Positions 11,106-22,124 of a DNA stretch of 64,000 nucleotides are shown here, piece by piece. Under the pieces are notes generated by a model that was not told where the DNA came from, did not search any database, and saw only the letters and a list, made by a program, of their open reading frames with translations. The stretch is from positions 37,027,501 through 37,091,500 of the forward strand of contig CP142451.1 in assembly GCA_038049695.1 (NCBI GenBank), written 5' to 3'. Each line of letters starts with the position of its first letter. Position 1 is the stretch's first letter. The DNA comes from Cinnamomum chago (Eukaryota; Streptophyta; Magnoliopsida; Laurales; Lauraceae). The translations under genes were made by a program, and so were the position numbers.

Positions 11106-11340
11106 ATCAATTCCCACTTCCTAATAAACCTTCATCTAGGGGGGGCAAATTTCACTTGGTCCAACCATCAGTCCTCCGACTATGTTGCGTCTTGACAGAT
11201 TCCGGGTCACTGGCGATTGGATAGACTTATAGCTAGAAGTATGCCAAATTGCTCTCCCCAAGCCCACCTCATATCACTGTCCAATCTTAATTGATTCCAA
11301 AATCTTAAAATGGGGTCCCTCCCCTTTCCGTTTTGAGCTA

Positions 11341-13116
11341 ATGTGGCTGGAGAATAAGCGTTTCAGAGAATTAATTAAAGAGTGGTGGATCAGTTTTCAT
11401 GTCAGCGGTTGGGCGGGTTTTCGATTCTCCTCAAAGCTGAAGATGCTGAAAAACAAGATTAAAGAATGGACCAAATTCAATATAGAGCCAGTTGGACCTC
11501 TTAAGGCAAAAATTTTAGAGGAATTGCAATCTATTGACAAAAAGGAAGAATCTCAAAGGTTTTTATCTAAAGAAGATTTGGCAAAGAGACTTCAACTTAA
11601 AGACCTCTTTCAACGTAAAGTCAGGGAAGAAGAAATCAAATGGAAACAGAGATCGAGGTGTAGATGGCTAAAAGAAGGGGACAAAAACACCAAGTTTTTT
11701 CACAGTTTGGCTTCGACTAGAATGAGGGGCAAAAGGATTGATCACATGATAGTCAATGAAACAGAGTAGAGGACGGAGAAGGGATAACAAATCACATCAT
11801 CAGCTTCTTCAGCAATCTATTCAGCAAAGATGAAAGAAGTAGGCCTTCTTTAAACAATCTACAGTTCCCCATTATTAGCGTGGAAAATGCAAATTGGTTG
11901 GAAGAAGCGTTCCAAGAGGAAGAAGTAAAAGCAGCCATATTCAGCCTAGCTAGTGATAATGCTCCAGGCCCAGATGGCTTTCCAATCTCTTTTTTTCAAA
12001 CACATTGGGACCTCCTAAGGACAGACTTTATGGCCTTTATGATGGAATTCCACTCCAAAGGCATTCTCTCCAAAACCATAGGTGCATCTTTCATTGCTCT
12101 TGTCCCAAAGAAGCCAGGGGCGGACTGCATAAAAGACTTCGGACCCATAAGCCTCTTAGGTAGCACTTACAAAATCTTGGCTAAAGTGCTTGCAACCAGA
12201 CTACAAAACATCCTTCCTTCCATCATCTCTCCCTCTCAAAGTGCCTTCGTCAAAGGAAGACAGATTCTAGATGGGGTTCTAGTAGCAAACGAATGTATTC
12301 ATTCCAAACACAAAGACAAGTCTCCTGGTCTAATTTGCAAACTAGACTTGGAAAAAGCCTTCAACATGGTAGACTAGGACTTCCTTCTTTATTTGCTGCG
12401 CAGGATGGGATTCGGAGATAAATGGAGGGAATGGATTCGAGAATGCATCTCTTCTGCTACCTACTCAATCCTTATTAATGGCTCCCTGAAATGTTTCTTC
12501 CCAACAGAGAGGGGTCTGCGTCAGGGAGACCCTTTATCTCTGTCCCTTTTTGTCATCATTGGAGAGGCTCTCAGTAGAATGCTTTCTAAAGCAGAAGATT
12601 GCAACATGATTTGCGGTTTCAAGCCCGCTCAGAATGCTCCATCTCTCTCCCCATCTCCTTTATGCGGATGACACTCTTCTATTTTGCGATGCAAAAGTAG
12701 ATCAAATACAAAACTTGGTTGCCATTCTCAGATGCTTCAAAGCTGTTTTGGGTCTCAAGATTAATTTTTCCAACAGCGCCATTCTAGGGTTCGCTATTGA
12801 AGAAGTCTCTCTTCGTCACTTTGCAACTATCTTAGGTTGCAGAGTCGACTCTTTCCCATCCACCTACCTTGGGCTTCCACTATGTCTAAGTAGGGTGCCA
12901 AAATCCATCTGGAATCCAGTTCTTGAGAAAATTGAGAAAAAATTGTCCTCTTGGAAACCAAGATATTTATCCCTAGGAGGCAGAATCACGTTGATCCAAT
13001 CTGCTCTTGCCAACCTTCCAATTTACTACTTGTCTATTCTCAAATGCCCAGTTGCTATCATCAATCGCATAGAGAAGCTTCGATGTGACTTCCTTTGGCA
13101 GGGCCGCGAGGAATAA
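11341..13116 (+). pseudogene. LINE ORF2 reverse transcriptase
   Basis: The linker (11341-11769) ends with [17 protein letters not shown], the conserved block before RT in plant L1 elements. RT blocks follow in order: DNAPGPDGFPISFFQ, FIALVPKK, RPISL-type (GPISLLGSTYKILAKVLA), [40 protein letters not shown] and [13 protein letters not shown] (catalytic ADD). Stops occur at 11767, 12375 and about 12670, and the ADD block is in a different frame from the preceding one. Full RT length is present, but it is not translatable. Confidence 0.9.
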
Positions 13117-14251
13117 AAAAAAGATCCATCTGGTGAATTGGAAATCAGTCTTTCGCCCTAAAAATTCAGGCGGTCTAGGTATAAGACCTTTAAGGAGCAT
13201 AAATCAAGCTTTACTAGGGAAATGGCTTTGGAGACTCGGGGACGAATCAGAAGGCCAATGGAGAAATATCCTTCTAGCCAACTACAAAGTTAGGAGAAAT
13301 GGTTAGGACATCCATCCTCCTCCCCAAAGGTGCTCAAATTTTTGGAAAGAGATTTGCTCTACAAAAGCCTATTTTGCTTAATTCATCCGTTACCAAGTTG
13401 GCAATGGTAAGAACATATCCTTTTAGCATGACATTTGGGTCGGTAACAACCCCTTAGCGATTCAATTCCCTGATCTATACAGATGTGCCAGAAACCGCAA
13501 TGCTAGGGTCAGTGATTACCTTGACATGAACGGCAACCAACAACTATGGGGCCCCGTCTTCAGAAGGAATCTTACTGAGACAGAGGAAGTAAACCTCTTC
13601 AATCTTCTTGAGGTTCTAAGTGGATTGGACATCAACGGTGAAGTGCAAGATACCAGAGTTTGGGCCCCTTCCAGCTGCGGATCTTTCTCTATTTCCTCCT
13701 TCTCCGCCCTCCATGAAGTGCCCGAGACTTCTCCTCGAGGTGGACCATCCCTCTGGAAAATTAAGGCCCCTCCCAGAGTCCTCGCTTTTGTCTGGCTTGC
13801 TCTCCAGAATAAAATTCTGACTATGGATAATCTCCGCCGACAGAAATTGCTTATTGTCAACGCTTGCCCCCTTTGTTTAGCCGATGAGAAATCGGTTGAT
13901 CACTTATTCCTTCATTGCAAGCAGACAAAAGCTATCTGGTTAGTAATCCTCAAGGAGTTTAACTGCAGCTGGGTTGTTCCTCAATCCTTCCATGAGATGT
14001 TCCAACAGTGGGCTTGTCCGGTTAACACCTCCAAAGGGAAGATCATGTGGCACCTGTCTTTCCTTGCCTTCATATGGACGATTTGGAAAGAGAGAAACAG
14101 CAGATGTTTTGAAGGAATTTCATCCTCCCAAGAAGACCTAATCATCAAAATGAAATTCATTGTAGCCTCCTGGGTCTCTATTCTCCCAAACTTCAAGGAT
14201 TTATCATTTGATGCTTTATGTTTCAATTGGAGGGAAGTAATATCGTTTTGA
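13085..14251 (+). pseudogene. LINE ORF2 C-terminal region with zf-RVT
   Basis: The segment 13085-13306 carries FRPKNSGGLGIRPLRSINQALLGKW, the block after RT in plant L1 ORF2. From 13526 to 14251 the frame is open for 241 codons and holds the zf-RVT pattern: WKIKAPPRVLAFVWLAL, then CPLCLADEKSVDHLFLHC (Cys-Cys-His-Cys), then FIWTIWKERNSRCFE. It ends with a normal-looking stop followed by a T-rich 3' UTR and A-tail. Confidence 0.9.
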
Positions 14252-14566
14252 TGTGGTTCTTCTTTTTCTTTTGTCTGAAGCAGTTTGCCTTTTTTGTTTT
14301 AGTTTCTCTTTTTTTGGGGCGGTGGCTGTTTTTCTGGGGTCCTCCCCAGCCGCTTCTCAGTATAGCCCTTTTATACTGTAAAGCTTTTTATCAATACAAG
14401 TTACCATTTCAAAAAAAAAAGAAAAAGAAATTAACATTAAAAAAGAAAACACTATAAAAAATAATGCTAAACAAAGGTGTTTCAATGATGGTTTCTTTAA
14501 ACAAAAAATGCATATGTTGAGTAAGATTTGGCATGGTAGGAAGTCAACAAAAAAAAGAGGACATAC

Positions 14567-14687
14567 ATTTGGAGAAAACTCGTACAATACTGATCTTAGA
14601 GATGATACAGTCAAGTAAGTTGACATCCTTGGGATTTGATAGGAAAACTCGTCTTGTATTATGAAAATTAGATTGATCTTTGATAAC
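14567..14687 (-). pseudogene. CMT BAH exon b, copy A repeat 1
   Basis: This aligns with the 120-bp exon at 21240-21359 and keeps the acceptor (TTTTCAG) and GTATGT donor. A one-base insertion near the donor end (121 bp) shifts the frame, and the arginine block is degenerate. It is one of three tandem copies in block A. Confidence 0.75.
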
Positions 14688-14815
14688 CTGAAAACAACAA
14701 ATCATGATGCAATAAAAAGAATAATATTAACAATAATGATGATAATAATAATAAAAGGCAAATATCACGATCTTACAATATCTTTTGCTTAGAAAAACCA
14801 TTGTGCCAGACATAC

Positions 14816-14934
14816 ATTTGGAGAAACTTGTAGAATACTAATCTTAGAGATGATACGGTCAAGTAAGTTGACATCCTTGAGATTTATAGGAAAACACGTC
14901 TTGTATCATAAAAATTAGATGGATCTTTGATAAC
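14816..14934 (-). pseudogene. CMT BAH exon b, copy A repeat 2
   Basis: This 119-bp copy of the same exon has one base deleted (GATTTATAGG instead of GATTTGATAGG), which shifts the frame. Directly below it, 14775-14807 is a detached 3' end of exon a (the QWFFKAEDT part), showing that the repeated unit runs from inside exon a to the end of exon b. Confidence 0.75.
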
Positions 14935-15078
14935 CTGAAAACAGCAAATGATGACAAATCATGATGCAATAAAATGAATAATATTAACAATAACAATAAT
15001 GATGATAATAATAAAAAAAGGAAAAAACCACGATCTTACAGTATCTTTTGCTTTGAAAAACTATTGTGCCGGACATAC

Positions 15079-15192
15079 ATTTGGAGAAACTCGTAGACTA
15101 ATAATCCTAGAGATGACATAGTCAAGTAAGTTGATCTTTGATAACCTAAAAATACGTCTTGTATCATAAAAATTAGATTGATCTTAGATAAC
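15079..15192 (-). pseudogene. CMT BAH exon b, copy A repeat 3
   Basis: This is the copy nearest the full exon a. It has an internal rearrangement: about 20 bases resembling its own 5' end (TTGATCTTTGATAACCT) replace the middle of the exon, so the reading frame and the conserved FLSN block are lost. The outer splice signals remain. Confidence 0.7.
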
Positions 15193-15292
15193 CTGAAAAC
15201 AACAAATCATGACAAATCATGATGCAATAAAAAGAATAATATTAACAATAATGATGAGAATAATAAAAGGCAAAATTCACGATATCTATTAC

Positions 15293-15368
15293 AGTATCTT
15301 TTGCTTTGAAAAACCATTGTGCCGTGAAGTAAAATTTGTTGTTTGTAATCCAGCTTTCCTTCTTCTCC
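15293..15368 (-). pseudogene. CMT BAH exon a, copy A (32-bp deletion)
   Basis: The acceptor TTGCAG is followed by codons for GEEGK, a better match to the expected exon start than copy B. A deletion of about 32 bases then removes the IGKIVEFFKA segment, giving 76 bp instead of an expected 108 and breaking the frame. The donor ACT|GTAA is intact. Confidence 0.75.
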
Positions 15369-15534
15369 CTGCAACAATTGCAAAATTGGGCTAAGCAATA
15401 AGTTAATAAGTGTGAAAACAATGATCAATTAAATACTTCTACGTTTCCATCAGATGGTTCATGGCTCCAATGGTTAGTGACGCAAACTTTGGAGGAACCG
15501 GACAAGGGTTATGACAGACCCATTTACATTCCTT

Positions 15535-16318
15535 AACTTGCACTCTTTTTCTCTAAAAAAATTCGGACTCTAAAGCCTTGGAACGAGCTGGAATTTATAA
15601 AAAAAAAAAAAAAAGAGTTTTTCAACGACTAGTTTATGGTTAGCCTAAAGCCCCAACGGTCACCTCAACGGATAGTTTGACTTCAGGTCAAACTGCGCAT
15701 TTGGAACATTGGTTATCTTAACCTTAGTGATAGGATACACTTTGGTTCGATGTAAGCTAACCGTAAGGTCACCGTAGAGCAAACAAACCAAAAATCCTGA
15801 TTCTGCAAAGGCAATCGTAAGGCTCTTATGGTTACCTGTGAAATGAATAGGGCTAGCCGTAAATCCCAACTTTTCTAAAAGAAAAATAATCTTTGGGAAG
15901 AGGTTTGCAACCAATGAATCACACACCTAGATACATACTAAAAGAAAATAAAACATCTTTTTCAAAACATGAACCTAGGATGCCTAAAACGATATGAAAA
16001 TAAAAGCACAACTATGCATGGAAAATCAAGCTTAAAAAGATAGAAACACATCCAATCAAATTGCAACACACAAAATCCCTAACACAAGTGAGGTAGCAAG
16101 ATATGTTACAACTATTGTGAACATAATTACAAAAATCCTACAATTCATATCCCGAATCCTAAGGAAAACAATTCGTATCTATGCAATGAATCTCATTTAT
16201 AGATGAATCTTAGGATTCATGTGTGAATCATATGATTTGATACTCGTTTTATTGAATCTTACGATTCAAGCGTTTCGGCTGAGCGAGAATATTAACAATC
16301 TTTAACTTGTTTTCGATT
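15535..16318. repeat. Dispersed repeat C, first copy
   Basis: About 780 bp that recur, same orientation, at 38402-39195: shared landmarks are GCCTTGGAACGAGCTGG plus an A-run, GACTTCAGGTCAAACTG, and the end GAGAATATTAACAATC. Its last 230 bp are also an inverted relative of AATC-rich sequence in both duplication copies (3780-3960 and 18790-18935). Both copies share a damaged minus-strand frame starting MCDSLVANLFPKI. No family was recognised. Confidence 0.75.
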
Positions 16319-18045
16319 GAGAAAGCTCCATTCACTTTCAAGAAATCGAAAGCAATCAACAAAACCTAAATCAAACGAAAAGCATCCAATCTGCACACGA
16401 TATGAATCAACAGCAGATCATCAGCAGTACTCAAATCACAGATCCTGAGGTTTTATTAAAGAACAGAGGAAATGATGATCTTGCTAAAAAGAATACAGCA
16501 ATGCAGTTCCAGTCATTGGAACTAAAAAAAAGTTGGTTGGTGCTGATGCCTTTATCGAAACCAAGGAATCTAGTGAGGTTTGTGAAAACAGAACAGCAGC
16601 AACCCTGATGAGAATAATGCTTAGCTCATTGGGAAAGAAAAATGGAGATTTCAAAGATCTAAGCAAACATTTTAGTAGAAAAAAGCAAAGATCAAAGCGA
16701 AAGAATGGATTTCTGATAAGAGATTCAACAATCAACACCATTTCAAGTAAAAAAAACTCACTGAGATCACTACATGTCCTAGATTCCCGAAAGAACATGC
16801 ATTAATCTCTAACTAGCACAGAAACCCGTGCTAAGCACAGGTATGCCCATTAAATGAAGAATAAACCACCATAAAATGAATCTACAATATAAATTAAATT
16901 TTGATAAATTTAAACATCATTACATGAAAAAATTAAACATCAATTAATTTATAGAAATATAAATGGCGAATAAGTTAGGAATGAACATTCCTATAAAAGT
17001 CTTCTATACTAAGTAAACTAAATACCAAACATTTTAAAAGATGGAGTAAAGATTAGAAGCAAAAACATGCTTATACCATTTGTGGAAGATGAAATTCAAA
17101 TATATGAAAAAGAAAATGATGCATTTCCTGCTTCCTCCTCCATCTATGAACTTCCTCCTCATTGTCATCTTATGTAACCTAAGAAACTAAAGGAGCAAAA
17201 GGTAGAATGAGAGTTGAAATGAGTGGATGATAAGAGAGGAGGGAATGCCTTGAGTAGAATCTCTGTAGGTCAGTGAGTTGCATATTTGTTAAAAGTGGGG
17301 TAGATGGGCATAAGGGGAAGTGAGGTGGAAGTGGGGTAGAAAACAGTTGTGTAAACTGGAAATAACCGTTGGTCAAAATTTAAACATACAGTACTACAGT
17401 CGAAATTAGATAAAAAGCCTCCACTTTAATATATAATAATTGTCCAAAAAACAACAGCTTTTCAGACAAAATCTCAATAAAATCAATTACAAAAGCAGAT
17501 TTATCTAAATCACTGACAAAATAGAATGAATCTCACATCAAATCAATCTTCAGATCTCATCCTCCACCAACCAGATCAGCGGAAATGAAGGTTTTAGTAC
17601 ATATCACCTGCAAAACCATTAGGGTTTGGGAGGATCTGGAGCGATTTGAAGACATCTGAGATATGAGAACTGAGAGCTGAGATCTGAGATCTGGAGCAAG
17701 AGATCTGAAGCGACTTGATGAAAAAGCCCTTAGGGTTTGGGAGGATCTGGAGCAATTTCAAGAACCTGGAGCAAGATTGTGGTGGATGTATTGCATATGG
17801 CCAGTAGGTGATTCGATTAATCAGTTTCATTAAGTGACACAATGTATTGAATATGGCTAATCACTTTCCTGAAAACACGTGGTGGAAATCTTGACCTTTA
17901 GCAGTAGAAAATATTATCCGCCGCTGATAACTCTAGCAAAATTTCACTTCAATGAAGGAACCAAGGAAGCGGGGACCTCTTTACCGGCGGAAAAAAAAAA
18001 ACTGCCGCTATATAAGTGATGCTAAAGGTCCATTTTCCTGTAGTG
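16319..18045 (-). mobile_element. CACTA element, copy B (left terminus lost, Helitron inside)
   Basis: The right end (CCTGTAGTG at 18037-18045) and GC-rich subterminal boxes match copy A. The left end begins at TGAGAAAG, six bases inside the CACTA terminus, so that terminus is missing. The interior again reads on the minus strand as a leader-like exon with a GT donor near 17605 and a T-rich intron. The Helitron 16813-17439 interrupts it. Confidence 0.65.
16813..17439 (-). mobile_element. Non-autonomous Helitron, 627 bp
   Basis: On the minus strand the 3' end is a short hairpin (CCTGTGCTTAGCACGGG, imperfect stem) followed by TTTCTGTG and the terminal CTAG, next to host T. The 5' end reads TTATTATATATTAAAGTGGAGGC, close to plant Helitron starts except TT for TC. 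Insertion is between A and T with no duplication. Copy A gives the empty site AA|TTGTCC at 2641-2648. No Rep/helicase coding is present. Confidence 0.8.
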
Positions 18046-18999
18046 TATATCCTTGTATGGAGTGCAAATGGGGACCAGAAAGTGCTGGAAACTAATCAAT
18101 ATCAACCGTTGCAAGTTCTCAATTCTTTCTACTCTAATTTTGACAAGGATTGGTTGTTCCTCATGCCATTAGTCTGAAAATTGAGGTCGTACAACAAATT
18201 CTTCAAGAGGATGAAATGAATTGTGATTCATATGAATAATAGGGTTTTTTTTGTATAAAAATAATAAAAATATTTTAAAAAAGAAAAAAAAGGGGTAGTT
18301 AGTCATAATTCATCTATTTTCCATCTATATTGGCATAAATACAATGACAACTAAGACTAGGATACAATCATATGAAGAGCATCATTGACATATATTCATC
18401 AATTGAAAATGAATATGTGTGAATAGTTAATATGTTGATATGAACATTACTAGGAAAAGTAAATAATTGTCATGGTTTTTAATTCTCTTTAAAATAGAAA
18501 AAATGAAAGAAAATCAAAATCATTAACCTTAAATGGAAGCTAGCATGTCTCCTTGAGTTAAAAAAAGTGTTCATGAAAAAAAAAAAAAAGGAAAAAGAAA
18601 TGAATGCAGGACAAAATCCATACGTACAATCGAACACTAGTTACATGCATTTTCCTTATTATTTCAATAATCTCTACAACATCACAAAAATCCATAAGAG
18701 GCTTCAATGATCAGTTGATAATCACCTAAAGATTGGAGATGCTGATAAAAAAAATATTATCAATCTCTTTGTTGAGGTTATCCCAGCTGAGACAAATTGC
18801 TTGAATCATAAGACTCAATACAAAAACATATCAAATCATAAGATTCACAATACCTATAAATGAGATTCGTTGAATAGATTTGAATAATTTTCCTTAAGAT
18901 TCTATATGAATTGTAGGACCCTAGGACTCTAACAATAATACCTCTTGCTCAAAACATAATGGATGGGGCCCAAAACTAATCTAAAAGGACTTGGCTCTG
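18046..18999. other. Duplicated non-coding sequence, copy B
   Basis: This matches 3266-4004 of copy A with scattered indels, plus about 200 bases (18425-18660) with no counterpart in A. I see no exon. It ends with the CTCTG (18995-18999) that is the left target duplication of the solo LTR. Confidence 0.6.
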
Positions 19000-20794
19000 T
19001 GGTATGCACCAAGCAACCTAGAAATAAGCTACTTAATATGCACACAATTTAAACTCGCAAGCGCACAAGATCACTATGTAGTATAATGAAATGTAAGTAC
19101 GAAGTTGATCCCATAAAGACTTGTGATAAAACAATGTAAAAAATAACTAAAAATTCATATTATTAAATGGATGAAAAAGATGATTGAATGCTGATTGGTT
19201 GAATGAAATTACTAAAAACAGTAAATTAAACTATTAAAATAAATCAAAAGCTTAATGGAAAGTAACCTAACGCACAAAACTACTACTAGGATTAAAATCA
19301 ATGAGAATGAAGGAACTAGGGTTTCATCTACTCCCCTAACATATCCTATGCATGTCCCTTATTATCCCTTAATCAAAAATCAGAATTATTGGTGACATTT
19401 ATCAACCTAGATCATGGCATATGTATCTAGATTATGATTCCCCTAAACCTAATGAATGAGTGGCATACTACATGAATTGTTCATCAAGTTGTAAAAACTA
19501 AGCATGGCATATGTCCTAGTCAATTCATACATGATGTCTAAAAACAATGGGAATGATAAATGCATGAGTCTAAGCATAAACCTCGATTATTCATGGTTCT
19601 AAACCCTAGATGCTTAGCATCAAGATCAATCAAAGATAAGTTAACTAATCTTAAATTTAATTCAACATGGCATGGTTGGCATGGCATATACACAACTAAT
19701 CAATTTTAAAACATGGTTTAGAAACTCAACCAACAAAACTGAAATCTTAATTAAAGAATGCCAAAAGGGACTACATAAAATTAGGCTAGGGTTTCAATTA
19801 CACCCTAGCCCTTAAAATTTTAGCTACTCATGTTTGGAATTGAAAATAACATAGAAAATAAGGTCATGAGAAAAAAAAAAAAAAAATAGAAGATTGATGA
19901 AGAAGAAGGTATGGCCAGCAGCTTGCTTGCTCCTTCCTTGGCTTCAAAAAGCTCCCAAATCTGATGGTGTAGGCTGCTAGGGCTGTGGATGAGTGCTGGC
20001 CATCCATGCCTTGTGTCCCCTTTTATGCTTTTTGCAAAGGCAATCTTTAACAAGGAGTTTCCTCCTTTTTAGGCCTTGTTTCCTTTTTTTTATTAGATCT
20101 CTTGCTTGCTTTACAAGTAGGTTTCCTAATTAGATTAGAATAGAAGTCTCTTTTCTTGATGTGCAAGACTTTCTAATTCTGGTCTCACTTTTAGCTTCTT
20201 GAAAGTTCTTCACTTGGACCCACAAATCTGAGATTTATTTTGAAGGGACTAAATCTGAATCTTTGACATGAGTGGGCCCATATGGGGCGTGGAGTGTGGG
20301 ACCCCCTTCTTTGGACTTCTAAGCTTTAGCTTGGGAACTTCCTTCTTTTTCTCCTTTTTCTTCTCTATGCTTGGGCGCCACTTGGACTTGAGAAAGAATT
20401 TCCAAATTCTGAAATTCCTCTCTTTGCAATATATGTGGGGCCCCCTTTGGGCGTGTAACACATAGTAGGGCTGTTTTCTTCTCTCCTTCTCTTTCCTTTC
20501 TTTCCTTTTTGGTTTATGCTATGAGTCTCCAACACTTTCCTTCTAGGGCTCCACTCTAATTTCGAATTTCAAATCCCCAAAACAGAATAAGGAGGGCCCA
20601 CCTGGCCGTACAACCCTTGGGATTCACACTTGAATCTCTCAATTAATCAATTGTTGAAATTCTTCTCCTTTAGCTACTTTTGACCTTTTCATAAAAAATA
20701 AAAAGACAATGTAAAAACAAATAAAATAACTATGAACTAGCATAAGATAAACCAAATATTAGGGCTCAAATTATAAACAACTAAACACTTATCA
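19000..20794 (-). mobile_element. Solo LTR, about 1.8 kb
   Basis: The insert begins TGGTATGCACC and ends CACTTATCA, that is TG...CA, and is flanked by a perfect 5-bp duplication CTCTG (18995-18999 and 20795-20799). Copy A has the uninterrupted site with a single CTCTG at 4000-4004. On the minus strand it starts TGATAAGTG and near its end has GATCTTGTGCGCTTGCGAG, both usual in Ty3/gypsy Tat/Ogre-type LTRs (inference). There is no coding sequence; open frames inside are incidental. Confidence 0.8.
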
Positions 20795-20996
20795 CTCTGC
20801 ATCCCAAATGATTTTGGGCATGAAACTTCAGATGAAGAATCTTATTTTGGCTGATTGTAAAAAATGAATATGGCATTCCTATTGTACAAACTCATATTAA
20901 GTGCTTTTATGATTTAAGAAAATACTTAAAGTTACTCATGATGTGTGTCTTTGTATGTGTGTGAGATATTGAGAGAAGGAGAAAGGAAAGCATTAC

Positions 20997-21096
20997 CAGT
21001 TGGTAAGTTCGCAAAAGTAGAATAATCGGGGGAGTACGACGAATTATACTGGAAGTCACATCTTGGGATTGTCCTCTCCTTTGTATCTAGATCCAC
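20997..21096 (-). pseudogene. CMT BAH 3' exon, copy B (open)
   Basis: On the minus strand the acceptor (TTGTTAG) is followed by 33 open codons, VDLDTKERTIPRCDF then QYNSSYSPDYSTFANLPT, and a GT donor. In CMT proteins this segment closes the BAH domain with the pattern IPPCDxYYDMxYSxPYSTFAN. Here the exon is intact but the YYDM positions are changed. It joins in phase to exon b, which ends ...SPN. Confidence 0.85.
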
Positions 21097-21239
21097 CTAA
21101 CAAGAAATTGACATTAAAAAAATTTATAAAATAATAATGAAAAACAGACACGTGTTTCAATGATGGTTTCTTTAAACCAAAAATGCATGTGTTAAAGTAA
21201 GTTTTGGCATAGTAGGAAGTCGAAAAAAAAAGGACATAC

Positions 21240-21359
21240 ATTTGGAGAAACTCCTACAATACTAATCATAGAGATGATACAATCAAGTAAGTTGACATCC
21301 CGGATATTTGATAGGAAAACACGTCTTGTATCATACAAATTATATTGATCTTTGATAAC
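21240..21359 (-). pseudogene. CMT BAH exon b, copy B repeat 1 (open)
   Basis: Exactly 40 codons between a CAG acceptor and a GTATGT donor: VIKDQYNLYDTRRVFLSN, then RDVNLLDCIIS and VGVSPN. This is the RVFLSE-x-NPLDCIVSK region of CMT BAH domains. Of the five exon-b copies in the window this is the only one with no stop or frame change. Confidence 0.88.
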
Positions 21360-21494
21360 CTGAAAACAACAAATCATGAAAAATCATGATGAAATAAAAA
21401 GAATAATATTAACAATAATGATGATAATAATAAAAGGCAAAAATCACGATCTTACAGTATCTTTTGCTTTGAAAAACCATTGTGCCGGACATAC

Positions 21495-21614
21495 ATTTAG
21501 AGAAACTCGTAGAATACTAATCTAAGAGATGATACGGTCAAGTAAGTCGACATCCTTAAGATTCGATAGGAAAACACGTCTTGTATCATGCAAATTAGAT
21601 TGATCTTTGATAAC
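21495..21614 (-). pseudogene. CMT BAH exon b, copy B repeat 2
   Basis: The same 120-bp exon with both splice signals, but with an in-frame stop in the middle (the codon after IIS). A detached 3' piece of exon a lies just below it (21458-21487), the signature of the tandem duplication unit. Confidence 0.8.
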
Positions 21615-21746
21615 CTGAAAACATCAAATCATGACAAATCATGATGCAATAAAAAGAATAATATTAACAATAACAATAATAATAATAAAAGGCAATTAAT
21701 AATAACAATAATAATAATAAAAGGCAAAAATCACGATATCTCTTAC

Positions 21747-21850
21747 AGTATCTTCTGCTTTGAAAAACCATTGTGGCATGGAGTAAAATTTGTTGTTTGT
21801 AGCTTTAAAAAATTCCACGATCTTACCAATGTAATTCGGCTTTCCTTCTC
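21747..21850 (-). pseudogene. CMT BAH exon a, copy B proximal
   Basis: Encodes GEGKPNYIGKIVEFFKAT, then MPQWFFKAEDT before the donor ACT|GTAAG, the xPxYIGRIVEFFE...QWFFRAEDT core of CMT BAH domains. The exon is 104 bp where 108 is expected from copy A's start and the neighbouring phases, so it is out of phase with the upstream exon unless another acceptor is used. Confidence 0.85.
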
Positions 21851-22020
21851 CTTGAAAGAAACAGACGACAGAAGAAAAAAAAACAATTGCAAAATTGGAC
21901 TTGGCAATAAATTTCTCGATTTTGAAGTGTGAAAACAATGATCGATTAAATACTTATAATAAAAGGCAATTAATAATAACAATAATAATAATAAAAGGCA
22001 AAAATCACGATATCTCTTAC

Positions 22021-22124
22021 AGTATCTTCTGCTTTGAAAAACCATTGTGGCATGGAGTAAAATTTGTTGTTTGTAGCTTTAAAAAATTCCACGATCTTAC
22101 CAATGTAATTCGGTTTTCCTTCTC
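22021..22124 (-). pseudogene. CMT BAH exon a, copy B distal
   Basis: Duplicate of the exon at 21747-21850, 274 bp away, with the same splice signals, protein segment and 4-base deficit. A transcript using both would repeat the BAH strand segment. Confidence 0.85.

Larger units (their letters stand above)
4331..14424 (+). mobile_element. L1-type LINE, 5'-truncated, split by a Ty1/copia insertion
   Basis: The element carries the C-terminal part of ORF1, then an apurinic-type endonuclease, a reverse transcriptase and a zf-RVT C-terminal region, ending in an A-rich tail at about 14411-14424. The 5' and 3' boundaries come from comparison with the empty site in copy B (around 21097-21106): left flank CTAAC(C)AGAA, right flank AAGAAATT, so the short target duplication is imperfect. 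Without the nested copia (5237-10541) the LINE is about 4.8 kb. Every coding segment has stops or frame changes, so it is inactive. It inserted in the intron next to a CMT exon of copy A after the A/B duplication. Confidence 0.85.
14425..15530 (-). repeat. Copy A of the segmental duplication, right part
   Basis: This is homologous to 21101-22310 of copy B: the same order of CMT exon repeats, (AAT/ATG)n-rich introns, and the shared end CAGATGGTTCATGGCTC...GGAGGAACCGGACAAGGG. It continues the left part of copy A (2132-4330) across the LINE insertion. Compared with copy B it has one more exon-b repeat and a shorter exon a. Confidence 0.9.
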
